A stretch of 19,418 nt of DNA from a bacterium (lineage in GTDB: Bacteria > Planctomycetota > J058 > JAJDCP01): contig JAUIEM010000172.1 of NCBI GenBank assembly GCA_030428695.1, positions 1 to 19,418 of the forward strand, given 5' to 3'. The notes beneath the pieces were generated by a model. The model worked only from the letters and a program-made list of their open reading frames with translations, was not told where the DNA came from and did no database searches. The position numbers and the translations under genes are program-made. Below are positions 14,217 through 19,418 of the stretch, piece after piece (within the stretch, counting starts at the first letter, position 1; every line of letters starts with the position of its first letter).

Positions 14217-15398
14217 GTGGCCGACGACCTGCTCTCCGCCCGCGAGGCCGCCGCGCTCCTGAACATCCAGGTGCAGACCTTGTACGCCTACGTCAGCCGG
14301 GGCTGGCTCCGCTCCCATCCGTCGAGCGACGCGCGGCGCAAGCTGTACCGGCGCGACGAGCTCGAGGCGTTGCGCGCCCGCAAAGAGCTGCGCCGGAATC
14401 CGGGCAAAGCCGTGCGCGAGGCGCTGCACTGGGGGGCCCCCGTGCTCGACTCCGCGATCTCCTGCATCGCCGAGGGACGCCTGTACTACCGCGGGCACGA
14501 CGCCGTCGAGCTCGCCCGCTCGCGGCGCTTCGAGGCGGTGGTCGGGCTGCTCTGGAACGGGGCGCTCGGGCCGCCTCCCGCCCCGCAGCCGCTCGAGCTG
14601 CCCGCCTTCGCCGCGGCGCTGGCCGAGCTGCCTCCGCTTCCCCGCCTGCAGAGCCTGCTCCCCTGGCACGCCCAGCGCGATCCCGCCCGCTTCGACCGGC
14701 GGCCGGACGCCGTGCGCAGCTGCGGCGGGCGCATCCTCGACCTCGCCGTCGAGGTCATCAGCGGGCGCCCGCGGGGAACTGCCGTCGCGGCGCAGCTCGC
14801 CGGCGAGCGCGGGAATGCGGTAGCGCGCCTGCTCGACGCCGCCCTGATCCTGTGCGCCGACCACGAGCTGAACGTGTCCGCCTTCACCGCGCGCTGCGTC
14901 GCCTCCGCGGACTCCAGCCCCTACGACGCCGTGCTCGCGGCCCTCGCCGCCCTGCGCGGCCCGCGCCACGGCGGACACACCGCCCGGGTAGAGGCGCTGT
15001 TCGACGAGGCGACGGGCGGTCGCGACGCGGTCCGCGCCCGGCTCGAGCGGGGGGACGAGCTGCCCGGCTTCGGCCATCGCCTCTACCCCGGCGGCGACCC
15101 CCGCGGCCGGACGCTTCTCCAGCTGCTCGCCGAGGCCGGCCCGCACCCGGCCCTCGACACCTCCGACGCCCTGCGGGCTTCCGCCAGGGAGCGCAGGGGC
15201 GTGGAGCCGGCGATCGACTTCGCGCTCGTCGCGCTGCGGCGGGTCCTCGGCCTGCCGGAAGGGTCGGCGCTCGCCCTGTTCGCCCTCGGCCGCCTGGTCG
15301 GCTGGATCGGCCACATCATCGAGCAGTACGGCGAGCCGATGATCCGGCCCCGCGCCCGCTACCGGGGTCGTCCACCGGCTTCCGCGGGCGGGCGTTGA
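14217..15398 (+). CDS. Citrate synthase-family protein with N-terminal MerR/excisionase-type HTH
   Basis: This 393-aa protein begins with a winged helix-turn-helix of the MerR/excisionase type (4-52: [21 protein letters not shown], then GWLRS and a basic wing ending [16 protein letters not shown]). A linker leads to a complete citrate synthase-like domain (about 70-385). Landmarks there are [17 protein letters not shown] (H216), [11 protein letters not shown] (H251), [14 protein letters not shown] (H287) and [11 protein letters not shown] (D334), then GWIGHIIEQ and [10 protein letters not shown]. All three catalytic positions (H251, H287, D334) are kept, so it may still be an enzyme, though HGG is preceded by Arg (PRHGG). 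The GTG at 14217 follows GGAGGA by 6 bases; the frame-shifted ATG at 14201 is not used. HTH-citrate synthases are known as a family in proteobacteria, but to my knowledge their role is little studied. It is divergent from the first citrate synthase. Confidence 0.9.
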   Translation: MADDLLSAREAAALLNIQVQTLYAYVSRGWLRSHPSSDARRKLYRRDELEALRARKELRRNPGKAVREALHWGAPVLDSAISCIAEGRLYYRGHDAVELARSRRFEAVVGLLWNGALGPPPAPQPLELPAFAAALAELPPLPRLQSLLPWHAQRDPARFDRRPDAVRSCGGRILDLAVEVISGRPRGTAVAAQLAGERGNAVARLLDAALILCADHELNVSAFTARCVASADSSPYDAVLAALAALRGPRHGGHTARVEALFDEATGGRDAVRARLERGDELPGFGHRLYPGGDPRGRTLLQLLAEAGPHPALDTSDALRASARERRGVEPAIDFALVALRRVLGLPEGSALALFALGRLVGWIGHIIEQYGEPMIRPRARYRGRPPASAGGR

Positions 15399-15423
15399 CA
15401 GCGGCCCGAAGGTTCCGCACACT
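15395..15423 (+). promoter_or_regulatory. Promoter for queC-pduO
   Basis: A perfect -35 TTGACA (15395-15400), which contains the stop codon of the upstream HTH-citrate synthase, is followed after 17 bp by CACACT (15418-15423, 3 of 6). It would start transcription about 20 bp before the queC ATG, so queC is probably not dependent on read-through. Confidence 0.5.
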
Positions 15424-15451
15424 GCCGGTCCTTCAGGCACCGGGAGCCCGC

Positions 15452-16135
15452 ATGAAAGCCGTCGTCCTGCTGTCCGGCGGTCTCGATTCCGCCACGGCCC
15501 TCGCCATCGCGCGCAGCGACGGCTACGTCTGCTATTGCATGTCCTTCGCCTACGGGCAGCGCCACAGCGTCGAGCTCGACCGGGCACACGCGGTCGCCTC
15601 CCAGCTCGGCGCGGCGGAGCATCGGGTGGTCGAGATCGACCTGCGGGCCTTCGGGGGCTCGGCCCTGACCGCCGACCTGCCGGTGCCGAAGGACCGCGAG
15701 GAGATGGAAGGCATCCCGATCACCTACGTGCCCGCGCGCAACACGATCTTCCTCAGCTTTGCGCTCGGCTGGGCCGAGGTCCTCGACGCGGACGCGATCT
15801 ATCTCGGCATCAACGCCCTGGACTACAGCGGCTACCCCGACTGCCGGCCGGAGTTCCTCGCCGCCTTCCAGGGCCTCGCCGACCTCGCGACCCGGCGTGC
15901 CGTCGAGGGCCGTCCGATCGCGCTGCGCGCGCCCCTGTTGACCCTGACCAAGGCGGAGATCATCACGCGCGGCCACGCCCTCGGCGTCGACTACGCCTCG
16001 ACCCTGTCCTGCTACGACCCCGACCCGGACGGTCGCGCCTGCGCGCGCTGCGACTCCTGCCAGCTGCGGGCGCGAGGCTTCGCCGAGGCCGGCCTCCCCG
16101 ACCCCACCCGCTACCAGGAGCATCCCGATGGCTGA
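15452..16135 (+). CDS. queC: 7-cyano-7-deazaguanine synthase
   Basis: This 227-aa enzyme converts 7-carboxy-7-deazaguanine to preQ0 using ammonia and ATP, in the cytoplasm, on the route to queuosine in tRNA. The PP-loop SGGLDSAT is at 8-15 and the pocket segment [17 protein letters not shown] at 93-109. [18 protein letters not shown] (118-135) is nearly diagnostic for QueC. The C-terminal zinc site is [19 protein letters not shown], with C187, C197, C200 and C203. Length matches the family (about 220-230). ATG 15452 has GGGAG 6-7 bases upstream. queD, queE and queF are not in the window. The gene end overlaps the next start by 8 bases (16128-16135), implying coupled translation. Confidence 0.97.
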   Translation: MKAVVLLSGGLDSATALAIARSDGYVCYCMSFAYGQRHSVELDRAHAVASQLGAAEHRVVEIDLRAFGGSALTADLPVPKDREEMEGIPITYVPARNTIFLSFALGWAEVLDADAIYLGINALDYSGYPDCRPEFLAAFQGLADLATRRAVEGRPIALRAPLLTLTKAEIITRGHALGVDYASTLSCYDPDPDGRACARCDSCQLRARGFAEAGLPDPTRYQEHPDG

Positions 16136-16748
16136 CGACACCTTCCGCGACCCCGAGATCGCGATCGGACGGGTCTACACGCGCGGCGGAGACAGCGGGA
16201 AGACCAGCCTGGTCGGCGGCCAGCGCGTCGCCAAGGACGCCCCGCGCATCGCCGCCTTCGGCTCGGTCGACGAGCTGAACACCCTGCTCGGCGCCGCCCG
16301 GGTCGAGATCGCGGCGCTCGCGAGCGAAGAGAAGGCGCGCTTCGCCTCGCTCGACCACGAGCTCCTGCGCCTGCAGCACGAGCTGTTCAACCTCGGCTCG
16401 GCCCTCGCCACCCTGCCCGCCGACCTCGGCCCCCAACAGGCCCGGGTCCGGGAAGCGGACGTCGCGCGCCTCGAGACGCTGATCGACCGCCTCAACGCCG
16501 ATCTCCCGACGCTGCGCTCCTTCGTCCTGCCCGGAGGCCACCGGCTGCCGACCGTGCTGCACCAGGCGCGCACGGTCTGCCGGCGGGCCGAGCGGCTCGT
16601 GGTCGGGCTCGCGCGCGAGGGCGGGGTCGACGTCGAGCTCGCCTACCTGAACCGGCTCAGCGACGCGCTGTTCGTGTGCGCGCGCTGGGCGCACCAGGCG
16701 CTCGACGTGCCCGAGGTGCTGTGGGATCCGAACCTCGCGACGGAGTGA
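16128..16748 (+). CDS. PduO-type ATP:cob(I)alamin adenosyltransferase
   Basis: This 206-aa enzyme transfers the adenosyl group of ATP to cob(I)alamin to make adenosylcobalamin. The N-terminal nucleotide motif [19 protein letters not shown] (16-34) leads into the [20 protein letters not shown] helix. The rest is a helical bundle with RSFVLPGG (130-137), [12 protein letters not shown] (145-156) and [16 protein letters not shown] (172-187), all PduO/MMAB hallmarks, including R152/R153, N175 and D179. It overlaps queC by 8 bases. AdoCbl serves methylmalonyl-CoA mutase, ribonucleotide reductase and others. The epoxyqueuosine reductase QueG also uses a cobalamin, although not the adenosyl form, so a link with queuosine is only suggestive. 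cobA/cobO names belong to other families and are not used. Confidence 0.95.
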   Translation: MADDTFRDPEIAIGRVYTRGGDSGKTSLVGGQRVAKDAPRIAAFGSVDELNTLLGAARVEIAALASEEKARFASLDHELLRLQHELFNLGSALATLPADLGPQQARVREADVARLETLIDRLNADLPTLRSFVLPGGHRLPTVLHQARTVCRRAERLVVGLAREGGVDVELAYLNRLSDALFVCARWAHQALDVPEVLWDPNLATE

Positions 16749-16796
16749 GACGCGGCCGCGCCCCTGGCGGGAACCGGGCGGGGCGAGGCGGAGGGG

Positions 16797-16825
16797 TTGT
16801 TTCCTCGCGCGAACGCCACTACGAT
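16797..16825 (+). promoter_or_regulatory. Candidate promoter for the two small membrane protein genes
   Basis: TTGTTT (16797-16802) and TACGAT (16820-16825) are spaced 17 bp, 3 of 6 and 4 of 6 to consensus. The in-frame ATG at 16824 lies inside this -10, which supports use of the GTG at 16857 as the start of the next gene. Confidence 0.4.
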
Positions 16826-16856
16826 GGCCAACAAGCGCGAGAAGGGGAGCTTGCAG

Positions 16857-17126
16857 GTGACCGAGCCATCCAAGGAAGAATGGACCGACTTGACCGACGG
16901 AGAGCTGTGGGGCGGACTCCTGATCAGTGTTTTTGGAGGTCTCGGGCTCGGCTCCTACCGGTTCCATGAGGAGTCCGACCAGGAGACGCAGATCCAGCGT
17001 CTCGCCCAGCGGCGCGCCCGCGCCCGCCACAACCACCTCAAGCCGCGCAACGAGTCGATGCGCGGGGACATCTGGCGCTTCAAGCACATCACCGCGCGGC
17101 CGTCGCAGCACGGACGGAAGAAGTAG
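16857..17126 (+). CDS. Small hypothetical protein with one hydrophobic Gly-rich segment
   Basis: This is an 89-aa protein I do not recognise. An acidic N-terminus (TEPSKEEWTDLTDGE) is followed by a short hydrophobic, Gly-rich stretch (18-33, WGGLLISVFGGLGLGS). The hydrophilic tail (34-89) starts acidic and ends strongly basic (IQRLAQRRARARHNHLKPR, then QHGRKK). It may be a single-pass or membrane-associated protein with a cytoplasmic basic tail. The GTG at 16857 has GGGGAG at 16844-16849 with 7-base spacing. An ATG at 16824 in frame lacks a site and sits in a predicted promoter. It is followed 6 bp later by another membrane-anchored unknown, so the two probably form an operon. Confidence 0.6.
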   Translation: MTEPSKEEWTDLTDGELWGGLLISVFGGLGLGSYRFHEESDQETQIQRLAQRRARARHNHLKPRNESMRGDIWRFKHITARPSQHGRKK

Positions 17127-17132
17127 CCCGGA

Positions 17133-17843
17133 ATGGGCAAAAAATCCGCGAAGCCGAAGATCGTCGCCTGGCTGTTCGTCATGGGGCTGGTGCTCGCGAT
17201 GTGCATCGTCTCCGGACTGCTCGTCGGGCGCGCGATCAACCCGCCCGCCGGGGCGCCCCTCGACCCCCTGACACCGGCCGATACCGCCGAGGTGCTGCAG
17301 CGCATCGCGCGCCGGGGCATCGATGCCGAGGCCCGCACGATGCTCGTCGAGGACCCCGGCCTGCGGGTCCGGCTCGCGCGGGGAGACCGGGGCATGCGCG
17401 AGGCGCTGTACGTCTGGCTGCTCTCCGGCGAGGTCCGGGTCCAGGCCGAGACGCGCGAGGCGATCCTGGCCGAGCAGGACCCACGTCTGATCCGCGACTG
17501 GATCCTCTCGATGACCCGGCAGATCGGCCTGGCGCCCGACGAGATCCTCCTCCTCGCCGAGCGCGCGACCAACGACGTCGGGCAGCTCGAGACCCTGCTC
17601 CGCCGTTGCGACGCGCAACCCGATCTGCTCGACCTGCCGGTGCGTCCAACGACCCGCGTCCCGGAGCTGCTCCTCGCGGCCGCCAAACACGAAGGTGTCG
17701 CCCGGCGCTCGTTCCTCGCCGACAGCGTGCGTGGCCCCGGCCCGGCCACAGGGGACGACCCCTTCACCTGGCTGTACGAGCGACGCGGGCGGCTGCAGGT
17801 GGTCGAGCGGGACGGGGGCTGGGTGTTCGAGGTCCGGCCATGA
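17133..17843 (+). CDS. Hypothetical membrane-anchored protein
   Basis: This 236-aa protein has a basic N-terminus (MGKKSAKPK), one TM helix (10-31, VAWLFVMGLVLAMCIVSGLL) and a mainly helical, charged region of about 200 residues. Segments such as ADTAEVLQRIARRGIDAEA and RLIRDWILSMTRQIGLAPDE could be an alpha-solenoid or a simple helical bundle. The last 25 residues (YERRGRLQVVERDGGWVFEVRP) look like a beta hairpin. N-in orientation is expected from the positive residues, which would place the bulk in the periplasm. No family is recognised. It starts 6 bp after the stop of the preceding small gene. Confidence 0.7.
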   Translation: MGKKSAKPKIVAWLFVMGLVLAMCIVSGLLVGRAINPPAGAPLDPLTPADTAEVLQRIARRGIDAEARTMLVEDPGLRVRLARGDRGMREALYVWLLSGEVRVQAETREAILAEQDPRLIRDWILSMTRQIGLAPDEILLLAERATNDVGQLETLLRRCDAQPDLLDLPVRPTTRVPELLLAAAKHEGVARRSFLADSVRGPGPATGDDPFTWLYERRGRLQVVERDGGWVFEVRP

Positions 17844-17852
17844 GGAGCCCTC

Positions 17853-17875
17853 AGCCCGGTGAGTCAGACCGGGCT
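17853..17875. terminator. Hairpin between convergent genes
   Basis: AGCCCGGT (17853-17860), loop of 7, ACCGGGCT (17868-17875) form a perfect 8-bp stem in the 31-bp gap between convergent genes, touching the stop codon of the GT2 gene. No T-tract follows on either strand, so it is a likely but weak bidirectional terminator. Confidence 0.5.
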
Positions 17876-18729
17876 CAGAGCAGGCTCTTCACGAAGTTGA
17901 GGAACTGGTACCGACGGCCGCGGAAGAGGTAGGGTGCGACCTTGACCACCTCGCGGAAGATCCGCCCGGCCTTCTCGAAGTCCCCCTTCTTGTAGCTGTG
18001 CTTGCCGACGCGGATCAGCTGCCGCGCAAAGCGGAACCGGACGAGCCTCGAGATCTGGGGGTCGAGCTCCGGCCACCCGTAGAAGAGCGAGATGTAGACC
18101 CGCAAGCGCTCCTCGTCGTACTGGTACAGATCGGTCAACAGCGGCCGGTGCTCGACGAGGACCTCATCGATGCAGGCGAAGGCTTCGTCGCGCGCCATGC
18201 GCAGGATCAGGTCGTAGTCGGAGAGGATCTTGAAGTCGGTGTTGAGAGGCCGGTAGCGGTCGAGCACCGAGCGCCGGACGAGCAGCGTCGAGATCGGCAG
18301 CTCGGTGCCGGTCTCGAGCAGGCGGTGAAGGATCTGCCCGGAAAAGCTGCGCTTTGGCCGTCGCCGCACGACGTTGCCGCGCTCGTGGGCCTTCGCCGCG
18401 CAGAAGACGACATGGGGCGCGCCCTCGCCGAAGCACTCCAGACGCTTGGCGACCGAGCCCGCGAACAGGATGTCGCCGGCGGGCACCAGGCCGACAAACG
18501 TCCCGTTCGCGCGCTCCAGCGCCTGGTTGACCGCGACGCCCACCCCGCCCGACGCGGGCACCAGGCGCAGCTTGTCACCGAGCAACGACTGGGCGGTGCG
18601 GACGAGGTCGTCATCCGGACCAGCCCACAAGATCTCCGCGTCGGACTCCTGGCTGGCGAGCGAGTCCAAGGTGGCGAGGGTCCCGCGCCGGGTGCTCTTC
18701 CCATAGACGACCAGCGACACCTGTACCAC
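17875..18729 (-). CDS. GT2-like (GT-A) glycosyltransferase with altered metal motif
   Basis: This 284-aa protein has the GT-A core. The first strand is VQVSLVVYGKSTRRGTLATLDSLASQ (split over 2-27), followed by ILWAGPDDD, ASGGVGVAVNQALERANGTFVGLVPAGD (60-86) and ISTLLVRRSVLDRYRPLN with KILSDYDLILRMA (167-179), the usual acceptor-side motif. The standard D-x-D metal site after GxFVGL is replaced by PAGD, so only D86 remains. This suggests weak metal binding, an unusual donor, or loss of activity. The C-terminal 60 residues are basic and helical, possibly membrane-associated. GTG 18729 has AGGAG about 7 bases upstream. The product is probably a cell-envelope glycan enzyme; the substrate is unknown. 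It lies 63 bp downstream of folB but has its own promoter candidate. Confidence 0.82.
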   Translation of the reverse strand: MVQVSLVVYGKSTRRGTLATLDSLASQESDAEILWAGPDDDLVRTAQSLLGDKLRLVPASGGVGVAVNQALERANGTFVGLVPAGDILFAGSVAKRLECFGEGAPHVVFCAAKAHERGNVVRRRPKRSFSGQILHRLLETGTELPISTLLVRRSVLDRYRPLNTDFKILSDYDLILRMARDEAFACIDEVLVEHRPLLTDLYQYDEERLRVYISLFYGWPELDPQISRLVRFRFARQLIRVGKHSYKKGDFEKAGRIFREVVKVAPYLFRGRRYQFLNFVKSLL

Positions 18730-18756
18730 AGCCCGCTCCTTCCCTGGCGAGCGGCC

Positions 18757-18785
18757 AGTCTACCACGACGGCCGCCGCGCGACAA
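18757..18785 (-). promoter_or_regulatory. Promoter for the GT2-like gene
   Basis: On the - strand TTGTCG (18780-18785) and TAGACT (18757-18762) are separated by 17 bp, each 4 of 6 to consensus. It would give a leader of about 20 nt with the AGGAG site. Confidence 0.5.
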
Positions 18786-18792
18786 TCGTGGC

Positions 18793-19191
18793 TCAGGCAC
18801 CAGCCGGAGTGCGGCGGGTCAAGGCGCACTCGACGCTGACCGCCCGCGCGGCCGGCACCGCCTCCGGCTTCGCGATCCGCACGGTCGCGGAGAGCACGCG
18901 GGGATCCTCCAGGCAGAGCCGTGCGAGCGCGTGGGCGGCGACCTCGAGGAGGAAGAAGCGCCGCGCGTGCAGCTCTGCGAGCAGCCGCTCGGCCAGAGAC
19001 GCGTAGTCGACGACCCCCTCCGTCGACTGGCGGTCCACGACCGCGGGCAGTGACACCGCCAGCTCGACGTCAACGTGGAGGGGCTGCTCACGCTCCCGCT
19101 CCGCGGGATGGATGCCGATCACGCAGCGGGTCGCGAGCTCCGTCACGCGGACGGTGAAGGTCTGGGTTCGTGGATCACTCTCGCCGCGCAT
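18793..19191 (-). CDS. folB: Dihydroneopterin aldolase (FolB family)
   Basis: This 132-aa enzyme of folate synthesis cleaves 7,8-dihydroneopterin to 6-hydroxymethyl-dihydropterin and glycolaldehyde in the cytoplasm. Landmarks are VTELATRCVIGIHPAERE (16-33), PLHVDVELAV (37-46), VDYASLAERL with Y63, FFLLEVAAHALARLCLE (79-95, with E83) and VRIAKPEAVPAARAVSVE (104-121, with catalytic Lys108). Length fits the family (about 115-130) with a short N-terminal extension. ATG 19191 is preceded by AAGGAG with 8-9 bases spacing; the open frame runs further upstream without homology. The position just downstream of an rRNA terminator on the same strand means that transcription depends on its own promoter or on read-through. 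No promoter is obvious in the gap. Confidence 0.93.
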   Translation of the reverse strand: MRGESDPRTQTFTVRVTELATRCVIGIHPAEREREQPLHVDVELAVSLPAVVDRQSTEGVVDYASLAERLLAELHARRFFLLEVAAHALARLCLEDPRVLSATVRIAKPEAVPAARAVSVECALTRRTPAGA

Positions 19192-19261
19192 CGACCTGCT
19201 CCTTCGCGTACGCCGGACGCGGGGGATGCGGAGCACCCCCCCGCACAGGATCCGGCCATAG

Positions 19262-19293
19262 AAAAAGCCTGCCAACGTGTGTTGGCAGGCTTT
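19262..19293 (-). terminator. rRNA operon terminator
   Basis: On the - strand a perfect 13-bp stem (19264-19276 with 19281-19293, loop of 4) is followed by TTTTTC. It lies 10 bases beyond the 3' end of 5S rRNA. It is the strongest intrinsic terminator in the window, as expected for an rRNA transcript. Confidence 0.95.
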
Positions 19294-19302
19294 GTGTAAT
19301 GT

Positions 19303-19412
19303 GCCGGGCGATACCTACTCTCCCAGGAGGTCCCAGTACCATCGGCGCAAAGGGCTTGACTGCTGAGTTCGGAATGGGATCAGGTATGGCCCCTTTGCTG
19401 TGTTCACCCGGC
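19303..19412 (-). rRNA. rrf: 5S ribosomal RNA
   Basis: On the - strand the 110-nt RNA starts GCCGGGTG and ends CGCCCGGC, which pair as an 8-bp helix I with one U-G. Conserved bacterial 5S words are present: CCATACCTGATCCC, CCGAACTCAG and CTGGGAGAGTAGG. It is complete within the window, with only 6 nt upstream. Orientation suggests that 23S rRNA lies to the right outside the window, but this cannot be seen. Ends are set by helix I and may differ by a few bases. Confidence 0.96.
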
Positions 19413-19418
19413 AATGAA

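Noticed and set aside
14201..16135. 644-codon frame with ATG at 14201 that runs through the HTH-citrate synthase and in frame into queC
   Set aside because: The first 400 codons are Arg/Ala/Pro-rich out-of-frame translation of the citrate synthase. queC has its own ATG, RBS and promoter. It is not a fusion.

Overview
The window is GC-rich (about 70% by eye) and densely coding. It comes from a Gram-negative-type bacterium: there is an outer-membrane porin with a C-terminal Phe, several Sec signal peptides ending in A-Q, and 5S rRNA of ordinary bacterial form. The style is compatible with Planctomycetota or a deltaproteobacterial/myxobacterial lineage: GspG-like pseudopilin domains in large exported proteins, HEAT-like exported proteins, and a citrate synthase carrying a DNA-binding domain. 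No gene here fixes the phylum, so this is a guess. No insertion sequence, phage, CRISPR array or tRNA was seen. No stretch over 300 bases lacks a gene.

Layout. 23-2094 (+): an unknown two-TM protein and an exported HEAT-like protein. 2161-6152 (-): an 828-aa exported protein with two pseudopilin-like parts, a TlpA-type thioredoxin and an orphan OmpR/PhoB-type response regulator. 6379-8906 (+): an RluA-family pseudouridine synthase translationally coupled (ATGA) to histidine ammonia-lyase. 9008-11035 (-): a GNAT acetyltransferase, a 70-aa hyperacidic protein with its own consensus-like promoter, and a GT4 glycosyltransferase. 11173-12483 (+): an OprO/OprP-type porin behind a Pho-box-like direct repeat and followed by a textbook terminator. 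12598-14122 (-): a Fur-family repressor and a citrate synthase. 14217-16748 (+): an HTH-citrate synthase divergent from the first citrate synthase, then queC overlapping a PduO-type cobalamin adenosyltransferase. 16857-17843 (+): two small unknown membrane-anchored proteins. 17875-19191 (-): a GT2-like glycosyltransferase and folB. 19262-19412 (-): an rRNA terminator and 5S rRNA at the right edge.

How the parts may work together. Most genes are single-gene housekeeping units: queuosine precursor, folate, cobalamin, rRNA/tRNA modification, histidine breakdown. The most system-like locus is 13037-15398. Two distinct citrate synthases are transcribed divergently from a 94-bp gap packed with overlapping palindromes, and one of them has an N-terminal MerR/excisionase-type helix-turn-helix. 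This suggests a metabolic enzyme, or former enzyme, that senses its substrate and regulates the pair. Second is the 828-aa exported protein whose two pilin-like modules are in an order unlike any ordinary pilin. A possible phosphate link (PhoB-like regulator, Pho-box-like repeat, phosphate-type porin) and the acidic microprotein upstream of a GNAT gene are also worth checking.
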